Shown: positions 1 through 12,134 of the stretch, piece after piece
How positions within the stretch are numbered: position 1 is the stretch's first letter
How the letters are laid out: the number at the start of each line of letters is the position of its first letter
Source: Nautilus pompilius
Lineage: Eukaryota > Mollusca > Cephalopoda > Nautilida > Nautilidae
Assembly (NCBI GenBank): GCA_018389105.1
Contig: JACATO010000059.1
Coordinates: forward strand, 248,001-312,000
Direction: 5' to 3'
Length of the DNA: 64,000 bases
Translations under genes and position numbers: made by a program
The notes under the pieces: generated by a model
Told to the model about the DNA's origin: nothing
The model's database searches: none
What the model saw: the letters and a program-made list of their open reading frames with translations, nothing else

Positions 1-360
1 ATCTCTCAGTTACCTGTAATACACGAGGAAGATGTTACCTGTATAATCTGAGTTTTCCTGAAAGGATGCGATGGATACCTGTATACAGCTTCATTTACTT
101 CTTCTGTCTTTCTCGTCAAAACCAGCAGAACCCCTGAGATGGATGCTGATGGTGTGAGGAGGAGGTGGGTGCTCACCGTACCGCGCCCATTGACACACGA
201 CGCTGACTCGTAAACAGAGCAGTCGGTGTGAAGATGTAGGAAAATATGGGGGGGTTATTATTATTATTATTTTGTTTTTACTCTGTTTATCTGGAAAAAA
301 AAACTACCCCCCCTTTTTATTGAGGGGAGGGAGGGAGTAGATTTTGGCCCCCATCAGTAA
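1..360 (+). promoter_or_regulatory. Putative NDUFA1 upstream / promoter region
   Basis: This stretch lies directly before the 85-bp array and the NDUFA1 coding exons. Part of it (about 110-240) is richer in G, C and CpG than the surrounding DNA, which suits a TATA-less housekeeping promoter. The octamer TACCTGTA occurs three times (11-18, 36-43, 76-83). A short ATT repeat lies near 255-275. No transcription start can be fixed from sequence alone, and the stretch could equally belong to an upstream neighbour outside the window. Confidence 0.3.
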
Positions 361-963
361 CAGAGAAGATGGTGGAGGAAGAGCCAGCTGCTGTTATATT
401 TCTAGACGAGTTCTGATGTTGCTGCTGTGCACCTCTCCCTCCTAACAGAGAAGATGGTGGAGGAAGAGCCAGCTGCTGTTATATTTCTAGACGAGTTCTG
501 ATGTTGCTGCTGTGCACCTCTCCCTCCTAACAAAGGAGATGGTGGAGGAAGAGTCAGCTGCTGTTATATTTCTAGACGAGTTCTGATGTTGCTGCTGTGC
601 ACCTCTCCCTCCTAACAGAGAAGATGGTGGAGGAAGAGCCAGCTGCTGTTATATTTCTAGACGAGTTCTGATGTTGCTGCTGTGCACCTCTCCCTCCTAA
701 CAAAGGAGATGGTGGAGGAAGAGCCAGCTGCTGTTATATTTCTAGACGAGTTCTGATGTTGCTGCTGTGCACCTCTCCCTCCTAACAGAGAAGATGGTGG
801 AGGAAGAGCCAGCTGCTGTTATATTTCTAGACGAGTTCTGATGTTGCTGCTGTGCACCTCTCCCTCCTAACAGAGAAGATGGTGGAGGAAGAGCCAGCTG
901 CTGTTATATTTCCAGACGAGTTCTGATGTTGCTGCTGTGCACCTCTCCCTCCTAACAGAGAAG
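361..963 (+). repeat. 85-bp tandem repeat, seven copies plus a stub
   Basis: Seven head-to-tail copies start at 361, 446, 531, 616, 701, 786 and 871, each exactly 85 bp. An 8-base stub follows at 956-963. Copies 3 and 5 begin CAAAGGAG, and the others begin CAGAGAAG. Copy 3 has one C-to-T change (P to S in the micro-ORF) and copy 7 one T-to-C change (L to P). Each unit holds a 15-codon ORF (MVEEEPAAVIFLDEF, first at 369-416). The stop TGA overlaps the ATG of a 9-codon ORF (MLLLCTSPS, 416-445). Each unit ends in a pyrimidine tract followed by TAACAG. The near identity of the copies implies recent expansion or homogenisation. Confidence 0.97.
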
Positions 964-1580
964 TAAGAACCACTGAAAGAAAACAATCTATGTAAGATGC
1001 TTTAGAAAAATGTCAGTGCTGCTTGTTTGTTTTTCCTGATTGGTTTACTATCAGTGAAGCCTGTATAATCATTTGTTTGTTTTTTGTGGTAAGGATAATG
1101 ATGATTTATTTTGAATATTTTTTTTAAATTTCACAGTCAGTTATTTTCATTTCTAAATAATGTAGGGATTTAAAGTAAAAAGGAAGTTTTCAATAGTTAC
1201 ATAAATCTGTTGTTTTAAGCAAAAGATTGAATGCTTAGGTTTGTTGATTGATTGTTGTTAAATATTTACAGACTCTAGGTGTAGTGGATATAGTTGATTC
1301 TTTTTTCTTTATAGATAGTAAATAAATGAAAATATAATTAGTTACTCACAGAAAGCTGTAATTTATTGTTAATTACTAGAATTGAGTGATGGTTCCTGTG
1401 TATTCTTTATTACATTTATGATGTAAAAAAACATTGACAATAAAAACAATGAAGAAACAGTTGATAATTAGTCTTTGTAGATAGGAATAATGGTTGCTAT
1501 TGGCGATGTGGGTTTGATTGTGTTTTATATATATATATGTTTTTTTATCTCAGGTTTTTAGCCTGAATCTCTGGGAAAAG

Positions 1581-4512
1581 ATGTGGTATGAGATTTTGCC
1601 CAGTGCTGCTCTGGTTTATGTCTTCATAACAGCTCCACAATATTTACACTGGGGTATCAACAAACTTTTCCATAATGGAAAGGTAAACCAATTTTTTGTA
1701 TTTTTTTCATGTTGTTGTGGTTGATTACTGATACTTTTAAATTAACTTCCTTATAATCCATGTGAAAAAAGGAAAAATTAGATATTGTGTACTTTATTTT
1801 CATAAATAGCTTCATCATGGATGACTTTGATTGTTACTCCACTATAGTGGTAATAAAAATAGCTAACTTTTTCTCAACTTTATATTTAGCTTTGTCAGAG
1901 CAATAAGAGAGAAGTAGAATAGCAGAAAGATAATCAAAGGATTTTTTTTAAAGTTATGAACTGACCCAGATGTAGGAAGGAAAAAAACCTGATAGAGTGT
2001 AAACAAAACGTTTTCAACTGTGAACTACCAATAACTCGAATATAGAAATTTTATTTTGTTTTTTTTAAAAAGAAGACTAAACAATGTCAATTCTAAGGTT
2101 CCCTTTTTGGTTAATAATGCTATTGTGTTGGGAAATAGAGGAGATTCTTTGATTTCTCTCAGTTCTTTTGTTAGATTCATGAACTAAGAATTTGCTGTCA
2201 GATCAAATGGTGTTATGATCTACAGTTAATATGTGAAATGCAGATTTGAGATAATTTCCAGCCAGACCAGCTTTGTGCTCAGAGACCATGATATTTAAAG
2301 GGGTTATGGTTGATTGATGTAGACGTGTTCACAGTTACATGGAATATAATAAATACCAGGGATACATTTGGTATCTGTAGAGTCTTAAATGTGAAGACCT
2401 TCACAGAAAAGAAAACACTAATGTGTTTATTTATGCAGCCTAGAGATTTTATTAGTAATTTCTGGAATAAAAGAGTAACATTTGATTTTTTTTTGCTTCT
2501 TAAATATTTGTTTATAATTTCATTGGTGTGTAAATAAGATACCAAATATATCCCTGGTATTTATTCCATTTCATATAGTTGAACAGCTTTACATTGGTCA
2601 AACACAGTATCCTTTTGAATCAGGATTCACAGAGTCTTAAAAAGTCCTTATCTGTTTATTCACCAGAATAAAATTGGGAAAACTGATTGCTAAAATAATC
2701 AAATGAAATAAAACAGTTGCAAAGTAAATATAAATCGAGCATGTGCCTACAACCTTTTTTCATACCAGGTAATTATGCAGGGAGACTTTCCACATGCAAC
2801 TTTTTGAAAGGTGTTAACTTTTTTTTCTTTTACTTGCAATTGCATTATTGTTATTTTTTCGATGTTGTTAACAAACCTATCAGGACAATATAATTTTATC
2901 TTCTGTTGCATTCAACCTCCCATAGGCTGGGGCCCAGAACACTAGCCAGATAGGGAAGATGGGTGCATGGCATCAGAAACTACAGCCAGCATTAAGAGCC
3001 TGGTGTACTTCAACTTGGGCTAATCTAATCCACTTATTGGAATTCCCTATGAGTACTGTGAGGGGATTAAAAAAAAAAACAGTATCAGAAATATGGTGAA
3101 CGAGTTAAAGAAAATTAGGTTTTATAATGCTGGGTACACAGTCTATCTACATATGCTTGACAAAACTGAATATCGGGTCAGCAAAAACCCCAGTTATTTT
3201 CATGACTTATGGTGTTTTATTCCCATTTTAGAAGATTATAGTAATACTATGCATCAAGAACTTATTCAATTCTTTTTTTATAAAGCTGAATTTATTATTT
3301 TATCACATAGGTCCAGTGTCAACTAAGAAATGGCTTTAATATTTACATAGATTTGCTGCAAGTCTTATACACGAGAATTATTTATCAGTAGTTCTTGAGT
3401 TTTCATTTTCTTCACTTCCACCACTGCAGTATTATGAAGCAAGTGTCTGCTTTATATGTTTCCTCAGATGCTGAACCTTTGTTTTTTTCAGGCTAATGCT
3501 CGCCATTGGGACAGTTATCCACATGACTGGACCTTGTATTTACGGGATAGAAATATTACTGGCAGTGAATATATCCCCAGGGTAAGTTTATGTCGCACTT
3601 TTCTTTTATCATTAGATAAAATTTTTACAGAAATAAGTATGGATGTGTTCATATTTAAAGGGATTCTGTTGTTGTAGAGTTGTTATAATGAAAACTACAT
3701 AATCTCTTAAAATCAACTGTACGAGTCAGTTTTCTAGTTTAGTCTAGAGATCTTGTAAACTTTGAATGGTTAAATATAAACTGTTCCTTCAAATAACGAT
3801 CCAAGTCGTCGTCGTTTAAAACTATAGATGTATAATAAGTGTAAGCATATTCATTCACTCATATCTTGCATATCAACTTTCTTTTATAATGAAGTGAGGA
3901 ATGAGCCATAAAGATTTTATTCAGATCTGCAACTCTTGATGGTTACATCAAAGGAAAACAAATTAGTAGTTTGGATTTTAGTGTAATCATAATTCCTGTT
4001 TTTTGTGCTGTACTTGTTTCTACCAAGACTCCTAGTTGTCGAATTTCTCTCACATATGTGACCAACTCATTCCTAATCTCTCTCTGGTTTGCAATGTTGT
4101 GATGCAACTTTAGGCCTGTGTCAAACTATAGCAGTGGTTTTGTTTAGAGGATCCTGATATTATTTAGTTTTTTTTTTCTTTCCTTGGTTCTTGGACTTTA
4201 TCTTCTAACAACATAGTCTTGAAGTTTTAAGGAAAAGGAATAAACTCCATTTTTCACCCATAATCACATTTGTGCACAAATGCGTCACTTGTTTCAATAG
4301 CTTCATTCAGTTGGCAGGGTATCCATCAAACACACTTCTTAGTAGCTGACTAGCCACACCTACTGTGTCAACAAGATCCCCAACTATCATTCTTTAAACA
4401 TTTTTTCCACTGAATTTTCATTTAAATTAACAGTTCTAATTTTGATATGTTTGACTGAGTTCAATCATTGTTATTGTTGCAGGGTTTGGAATCACTACCT
4501 GAAGAAGACTAA
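1581..4512 (+). CDS. NDUFA1: NADH dehydrogenase 1 alpha subcomplex subunit 1 (MWFE), three coding exons
   Basis: This is an accessory subunit of mitochondrial complex I, located in the inner membrane and needed for assembly of the membrane arm. Coding exons are 1581-1682, 3492-3581 and 4483-4512, with clean GT-AG junctions (GTAAAC and GTAAGT donors; TTTTTTTCAG and TTGTTGCAG acceptors). The joined product is 73 residues, against 70 in human. It starts MWYEILP, close to the family signature MWFEILP. One hydrophobic segment spans roughly residues 4-22, followed by NGK, the HDWTLYLRDRNITG block (family consensus HW.L..RDR.I.G) and a GLES tail. The ATG at 1581 was chosen because family members begin at this Met. 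An acceptor-like TTATCTCAG at 1545-1553 suggests an upstream noncoding exon, possibly ending at the GTAAGA at 963. Identification is strong; the 5' UTR structure is inference. Confidence 0.93.
2030..2471 (+). repeat. Dispersed repeat family R1, copy 1 (NDUFA1 intron)
   Basis: This block aligns co-linearly with 31665-32063. Shared runs include the AATATAGAA/GAGTATAGAA stretch before a poly-T tract, the TACAGTTAA stretch, and a block from GGTATCT to the shared end TTTCTGGAATAAA. The copies are clearly diverged, so the family is old. No coding potential was recognised and the class of element is unknown. Confidence 0.65.
2338..2569. repeat. Imperfect inverted repeat (foldback) in NDUFA1 intron 1
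   Basis: The arm at 2338-2374 and the arm at 2539-2569 are near-perfect reverse complements across about 30 bases (core AAATACCAGGGATA on one side and its complement on the other). About 165 bases separate them. Transcribed as part of the intron this could form a long hairpin. It overlaps the downstream half of repeat R1. Confidence 0.75.
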
Positions 4513-4584
4513 AACACCTGTGAGCTGCACATGATCAAGCAATTTCCTTCTCTAGTTAGCATTGTATTCCTGTATAAATAATAT

Positions 4585-4590
4585 AATAAA
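4585..4590 (+). terminator. NDUFA1 polyadenylation signal
   Basis: AATAAA lies 73 bases after the NDUFA1 stop codon. It is the first canonical signal downstream and sits in AT-rich DNA. Position and motif support it; there is no transcript evidence. Confidence 0.6.
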
Positions 4591-4599
4591 AATTATTCT

Positions 4600-7500
4600 A
4601 GCTTTGTATATGATTATCAAGTATTTTTTTTCTTATAGTGGGTTTTCAAATTAACTGTTATGGTTCTGACTCAACATAAAAAGAAAAACTACATAGCTAA
4701 TTTAGCTGTGCAATCATGAAATAAAGTCTGTAGAGCAAAATCTTCAAATAAAATTGTTTTTACTATTTCCATTGAATAAACGAACTTATTCTCTCAGTAA
4801 CCAGAAAATTCCCAAGCTTAGATACTGGAGTAATTTTTTCAATATATTTTTTTTTAAAATTTGGTAAAAAGATTTTTCAAAAAAATGATTTCATAACTTC
4901 GAATAATCTTTATTATTACAGGTTTATTTTAATTTATATGCAACATTTTGTTTCCTCAAACAAACAACAGAACTTGAAAATTGTCTGGCTTTACTGTACA
5001 CGTTCTTCTGAATAATAAAGAATGGTCATAAAAGTAAGTAACATTTCTTTGGAAAATACTGATCTGATTATGAAACAAAGTAGTTGTCAGAAGATGACTG
5101 CAGTTGGTTCAAATGAGGAGCAGAGAGAGAAGATCCGTTATGAAAATTGCAGCTGCATGACTGGGGTAAAGTTCATTTTTAAAATTGTTATTGATCAATA
5201 TACTTGCACATTTGAAAATTTTCATTTCTAAAGGCAGCACAAGGCTTGTCCTCATCTAGAGTTATTAATGGAAATCTAAGAAAAATGACTAGATACTAGT
5301 GTTAGTATTAAATTTTAAAATAAATCTCTACAAAGCAGGTCTGCTTTCTTTAATGTCCAGTCCACTTGTGGTATGTTGGCAAATCACAGCCATTTAGCTT
5401 TAAGAGTCTTGTCCATAAATTTTGGTTTGTTAGAACCTTCAATTCTAAAACCCATTTTTGCTTCTCTTTAGTAGTAGCCAAGAACAGGCAGATTTAGAAT
5501 TAGTTAAATAACAATTTAGATGAACTATGAAGCCATACTCTGTCAGTCTAACCAAATGGCTGACATGAAAGTACCAGAAAAAAAAGTGAGAGATCAAGAG
5601 CTTTGAAAGAATCCTCCCATAGCAGTTTATGTACTGAACTTAAGTTTGTTTCAAATTGTATTTCTTAGTGTTCTTTGTACAAATATTATAATTCATCAGA
5701 ACACATTTGCAGGCAAGTTGGAACATCATACAGAAATGGGAGAGTCTGTCATGATAATTATGGCAGAGTATGCATGTACAACAATCTCAGCAAGAGAGTT
5801 TCATTGACGTTGGAAGATTTTGTAACATTGATTCTGATGTAAACATGTGAACAACTATCTGCATGTTTTGGTACAATTATAGATTGTGGACTGCATCATC
5901 AGCAGATTAACGTCAGTGATTTACATTAGACATTTCCTCAGGAGCCATTAAAAAAAAATTGCTTAACATGAGAGTACCTAATGGCTGTGCTGAAACTTTC
6001 TTATATCACAGATATACATTTAAGTCATAATTGGTTGTTCTTTGCTTGCTCTCAATCAGCAGCTAAACTTGATTTCCTGAAAATGCTCCACAGCAATATC
6101 TACATTTTATCATTTTTTGTATAACTCTTGCACTCCTTTGCAACATACTAGAATTACTTAGTCAACTAAGCAAAAAATCGTAAAATAGGAATGTTATGCC
6201 AAAAAATCAGAACCTGGAGAATGTACAGAAAAGTACCTGTGTCAGAAATCTTGCTGAAAAATTTATTAATCCATTCGGATGACTGGAGCTTAGTCAAGAC
6301 TACTTGCAATACACAAATGGTAGTTGAATTTAACCATCTGAAAATGCACAGTATTCATTAATATTAAGAAATTTGCATTACACCTATAATGATACAGGGT
6401 CTGCTCTTCAGGATCTTACGATGTTGACAGATCCACTAAAATTAGAGAAAATTATCACAGAGGAGTTTAAAATGGAAATGCATAGAGTGGGTGGGATTTT
6501 GCTTGTCATCACAAATTATTCCATACAAACCTTTTTCAAAACATTCATTTGACTCTTCGGTGTGGTCTTTTAGGTAAAATAGCGCAATGCATCTCTTTCC
6601 ATTTAAATGTGAACAAGATTTCAGCTTGGAAAAAGAGATTTTATATACCAGAGGCACTAAACGAAAAACTGCAAGTCAGCCAGCCTTTCAAACCAAGACC
6701 GAAGAAACAAAATTGGTTGATCTGGGAATTAGTGGAGTGGAACTGGAACATACAATTGTGTCTAGTGACAATGATATAATTAAAGATGTCTAAAATTTTT
6801 TTAAAAAAAGTATTCAATAAATCTCAAACAAAATTTTAATATTAAGAGTTACCACTTGTTTTGGTTAATGTCTTCTAAGTTTCTTTTATTGAACCTTGCT
6901 TAAAAGGTGTTTATCACATATTAACAATGAGAATCGTAGTTGGAATACTTTGGGGCCACCAGTGGTTTGACAGTTTGGTAATAATTTTAACTTTCTGGAA
7001 ACAATCATACTGCCTACTTACAACAGTAAGGAAATACAATACTGACTGATATAAAATACAACCAGTCCTGCCTGGGCAGTATTTTACAATTTTTCTTTCT
7101 GTAGAATGTAGTTATTTTGTTTGCCACCAGAAAAATTGCAGAGATGATTTGAGTTTTAAAAGTGTTCAAAACAATCCAAACTATTCTGGCATTGCTGAGA
7201 CTGGCAGAAAATCTCCAGCCTCTCTCTTTTCTTACAAAGCCAAACTTTGATTTCATACAGTGTATTTATTAACTGCTTTGTTCAGTGGTTAGTAGCAGAA
7301 ATTGATATTGACTAATCCTCCATTTAACGACTATTACATGTAAAGGGCTTTTTAAAAAAAGCTATGTATTTGAGTTCTCATCCTAAACTTCAACATGCAG
7401 TTTGTTGTTGCCATAGACTTAGAAAATTTAGTTCTTTATAAATTGTCCTCTTTTGTTGGCCATACCAAGAATGCACATGCATTAGATTTGTTTTAACCTA

Positions 7501-10086
7501 TCAGATAAGGGATTTTTTGCATAATATTGCATTGATCAAATCAGTGGTTTGTGGTAGCAAACAACTTTCCAATGCAATGTAACTCATTATAATCAAATAG
7601 GTATAAAATTTACCTGCCTCATGAACACCAAAGGGCAAAATAAGTACTACAGCACAGGCCTAGTTTGCAACAAACCTATGGTGAAGAAACCAATAGATGA
7701 GTCATGTAAAATACTGACTCTAGAAGACCAAGTTTCACAACTTCAACATCCAGGGGATCAGTGTTTTAGCTAAGAAAATGTTCATGCGCTGCTGGCATGC
7801 CAGCTAGTACTCAAAAGAAATTACCACTGAACATGACATAGGTGTCAGCATGAAGCAGCTGGAGCTATGAGGATACCATGGTCAAGTGCAATTCCCACAA
7901 AAACTTGTTATACAGGGGAATCTAATTAGACTATTAAAAGGAAACAATCATCCTGCTGTTGCGTTATCTTCACATGGGTCCAGATGTGCACTTCAGGATG
8001 GTAAGGCCTGGCCATCAGATTTATCACACCTATATAGCTATTACATTCTTGCAATAAATCAGTTTATCCATCTGAAAGATTCACCATTATTTAAGCAACC
8101 TCACTCAAGAATGTGTTGCAACAAGGTGATTACCCACATTAGTGTAGACTCATTTCTTGCAGTCACTATACCTGTATTAGATGTAATGCCCCATCCTAAA
8201 AAAAATTACATGTAGTCCTTATTTTAGCCTTAGGATATTTGAAGTATCCAAGACAGCATAGCCAAAAGGAAAAAAAAGCACATCCAATTAACATTTTTAA
8301 AACAGCTCTAAAAGGAATAGTTTGGGATTATTTCCACAGCCAATGTTAAAGGAATTTGTATGAGTACATTAGAAAATGCTAGCGATGCATTTGAAAGCAC
8401 TAAAATAATCACCTGTAGCTATTTCCAAAAAGTATTAGGTATTGGAAAGAGAATTTTATTTCAGCATCATGAACTGGTGCATAATTCATCATCAGTGGTT
8501 ACACTGCTGAAATTAAAGCAGTTTTTACAGGCATTCTTAATGATGCATATCATCTGGCTGAGATTCAATATTGAAGGCTTAGACAGTCAGAAATTAGCTG
8601 TTTTTGTCTTCAGACAGACAAGGATATTGACTATTTTTCAAAAAAACATTGGTAAAATACTTTAACGTAAAGTTTATGAGAGAAAAACGTTTGTGTTTTT
8701 TTTTGGTCAGAGGCAAAACCACCTGCTGCAATAAAATTGGCACGAGCTGGTGACTAGTCAGACAACTAGTCCTATATGGAAAAAGGATTATCTTGGCAAT
8801 ATCCAGTCCCGTTAAAAAAAGGTTAGTGTGTAATCAAGTTCCAAAGTAAAAAGACGCCCTTGAATTATCTGCTTTAGCTTACAAAAGAATTAATTTTAAA
8901 ATGTTGATGAGTTTGTTTATACAAGCTGGAAGATGAGTTTAGATTCAAACCTTGCAAAATCCTTTATTTTATAAAAAAGGTACACACGTGTGTGGCTCTA
9001 GGTTTTATATCATGTGGGTAGTGGGTTTTCAAGTGATTAGTTTGTTGTTTTGATGAACGATAAAAACAAAATAAATTAACCAATACCTTTTTCAAAATAT
9101 TTCTTTTATAACTTAAAGGAATAAAAATTTCACTAGAGGCAAACTCACAAAAATTAAGGTAGGAAACATTATACAAATTATTTCATGACAAGATTTGCAA
9201 TCTTAGCATGGTAATCTTTTGGTTTTCTTAATTCTCTTAATGTATATTCAATAAAATATTCAATTCAGTAAGATTATTGTCCAACCAGCAAAGTTAGTCA
9301 TTTAGTTTTACAAGAAATATGTAAAACAAGTTTGGTAACACAACCATGGTGGTATTTACAGCACAGATACTACATTTCTTTATTCCAGGTTAAATTATCA
9401 ACAAATTGGCAAAATGATACAGACATAGATAGCTATTGAAACTCTGATGTTTGTTTGTTTTCTTTGCATAAACTAATTTCTTAAAAGCAATGTCACCTCC
9501 ATGGTGAATAAAATTTATTTCATAATTCCAATCTAGATCATAAACAGCCAATCATTCAACATGGAAATGTACAAGCTGAATGTTGCTAGTAATTATTCTA
9601 AAAGATAAGCAAACTTGGAAGTTATCAGATAGCAAAGATATGATCAGACTTATCTGAGAGATCATTAATATAGCAAGATGAAAATAAAGCTAAAAGTACA
9701 ATAATAATGCCACAAAAGAGGCAAGCCATTTGATATAGAAAAGCACAGAAAGATAGAAGTTAGAGCTGGAGTGCTTATAGTAGTAAACTTGGCAAATTTT
9801 AATGACAACTAGAGGCCAGGAACAGCAAAAGTGGCTTTGGATGAAGGGGAAGAAAAATAGTTCAATAGATATGTAGAAGTAGTGAAGGCATGAGAAAGAA
9901 AAGCAAAATTATTGGAGTCCACAAGATGCTCTCCTACTTATCAACTTCAAAGAATTACAATAGTAGTAGAGTTATTAGAAGGGAGAAAAAAGGAAACGAT
10001 GAGTGATATCGAAAAAAAAAAAATGGAAGCTAACATTAACCAGTATGGAAAGTAGAAAAATGTTTGTTAAGATCGAGAGAGAGAAA
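4600..10086. other. Intergenic DNA, no recognised gene
   Basis: This AT-rich region lies downstream of NDUFA1. Several open frames of 60-110 codons occur (for example 7886-8215 and 8360-8665), but none has a recognisable domain, a family match or plausible splice partners. The 5.7-6.8 kb part has a slightly coding-like texture with many stops and may be decayed transposon. I see no RNA gene here. Confidence 0.5.
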
Positions 10087-10296
10087 AATGTGGATTCCAA
10101 GCAAGCTATCCGCTTCTTCCTACTGGCAGTTATTTTCTTAATTTTTGACATCGAATTTGTCCTATTACTACCTCTAGCTCCCATCTTCTTATGAGCCCCT
10201 TCACCCTTTTTCAGTACCAGAGGAATCATTTTTATCATCCTTCTCATTGGACTATTTCACAAATGAACCCAAGGTTTTCTTGAGTGGCTTAAAGAT
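10087..10296 (+). pseudogene. Nuclear mitochondrial insertion (NUMT) of nad3
   Basis: In one frame, from about 10093, the translation carries the hallmark NADH dehydrogenase subunit 3 segment RFFLLAVIFLIFDIEFVLLL. It continues through APSPFFSTRGIIFII and ends LFHKWTQGFLEWLK, close to the usual ND3 ending HEW.QGSLEW. Two in-frame TGA codons (10192-10194 and 10264-10266) fall where tryptophan is expected under the invertebrate mitochondrial code, so this frame was written by a mitochondrion. At the 5' edge the CGF residues of ND3 appear in a shifted frame, which implies a small indel. The copy is partial: the first third of ND3 is absent. C-ending codons contrast with the AT-rich surroundings. 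It cannot encode a functional nuclear protein. Confidence 0.9.
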
Positions 10297-10299
10297 TCA

Positions 10300-12130
10300 A
10301 ATGGAATGCTAGTGACAAGTCTTATGGTTTATGGAGTTAAATGAAAGGCAGGCAGGATGCCAATGAAATTAATAAGCAGAACCAGATATCACAATGCTCT
10401 TTAATGTTTGACTAGAGTAACTAGTGAGGCAGATGAGAAATAGGAGGAAGGATATTAGCATATGCTCATGGTAAAGACAGAAATAAGTGAATTAAAAAGG
10501 GGAGACAAAGAAAATTAGCTGTTCTGGCTGAGATCAAGGCATACTCCAGTCCATAACCAGGATTGCTCTCTTTCCCCAGGGTTTCAGACTTAATTGATTG
10601 GCACTGTCAATTCAACATGCCTGACTGCTTTTGGGGGAGGCTTGTATTGCAAGCTCCCTGGCTAGGAGAGCAATTACCAGCAGAATCCTCAGCCTAAAGT
10701 CAGGAATCAGAAGACCACCTTCAGGTATGACTTGGGGCTTATACCCTACTCTGAAACCCTGATTGGATTCAGTAACATATCCCCCTCTGAAAGAAGCTAT
10801 ACACATAAAAAAAAAAAAAACACTTACACACATGCACCACTACAAAGAATAAAAAAAATTATTTAATAGACTTTTCCAACCAGAGTTGGTGGATATGGCA
10901 AAGTAGGAGATAAAAAAGAAACATACAATTATTCAGTTATCTGGGATCAATCATAACACCAAAGAATACAAATAAGAACAGCAACCAAGGCTTTCCATGC
11001 ATTAGATATCCTTCCAGGAATAAATTCCTGTACAAAAAGGTCTTAAGGATTTACAAATAGTATGATCATGCTGGAAGATAAGGATTTAGTCCATCTAAAG
11101 CTGATACAGACTAATCTATAAAGATCAGCAGCAATAAAAGAGTGATAGCTGACTGGATGCTGCTGGTCATAGATGTCATCAAGGTTGTAAAATGAACAGG
11201 ACAATTTTTGCAAGTAGGGGATGAAAGAATGAGAGCTGGAGATCCCAGAAAGAAGAGCACAAACACAATGGAAGAATGTGCTTTATTGAGGGTTTCAGTC
11301 ACTGAGGAATAGGAAGGGATATAGCACAGAACCAATAGAGGTTGAGGCAGATAGTTGCTGCAGGCAAAAATCTCAGTAGGACTATCATTCTACTTTGGTA
11401 ATAGCACAGAAAATTTCATATATTTCATATTAAGCATTCATTAACTAGTCTCAAGATCTTTAGATTCAGTCTCTCTAAATTTACTATGTAGCAAAATAAA
11501 AAAAAAGGAAATATTTTAAAGAATTTATGTTGAAGACATTCAATCAGTACTGCATTAGGGTAACCAAGCAGCAATATTCTATACAAACTATAACACTACA
11601 TCAATAGTTTTCAACTTTTTACTTTTAACTAGAGATGCTAACATTCATGCTAAATTGATAGTATTCCTAAAACTAATTCATTTTCATTTATACTTGTCTT
11701 AGAAAAAAAATGTGCACAAGTTATAGAATATATTTATCTTATAAGCAAATAAATTTAAGAAAAGCTTGGAAAGTATGATACTGAGTTAATAAATAATCAC
11801 TAAACAGATATCAATAAAACTTTTCTGATCTTATTTATATAAAAAGCTAGTTTTCAACCATTTACAATTTAAGATTAGTACAATGGTCATAAAAGCAAAA
11901 TGTCAATCCACTATCATGTTATATAATGTAAGTATATAAAAGCATCAGCACAGAGCAGCAATTCTAATAATGTCTATCAGGATAACAACAAATCAACAAT
12001 TTTCTGTTCTTATTTACAGTTTGAGCTGTTCCAATGACATAAGTAGAAGTAGCAAAATTCTGGTTGTCTCAATTCTATTGTGGCATTAAAATGTGGACTT
12101 GCTATTACAGACATCTTAAAGTCATGTGGC
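10300..12130. other. Intergenic DNA, no recognised gene
   Basis: This is AT-rich sequence with a less AT-biased island at about 10520-10800. That island carries an open frame on the minus strand (10612-10833) that I cannot assign to any family. No TIRs, tRNA-like boxes or coding domains were identified. Confidence 0.45.
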
Positions 12131-12134
12131 AGGT

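Noticed and set aside
361-955. CRISPR-like array
   Set aside because: The 85-bp units are contiguous with no unique spacers and the genome is eukaryotic; this is a minisatellite-type tandem repeat.
7886-8215. 109-codon open frame in intergenic DNA
   Set aside because: No recognisable domain, low-complexity-free but unpatterned sequence, no splice partners; length is not remarkable for chance at this window size.
10003-10247. Overlapping open frames on both strands near 10.0-10.2 kb
   Set aside because: The + strand frame is the 5' part of the nad3 NUMT, cut off at a mitochondrial TGA; the - strand frame is its shadow.
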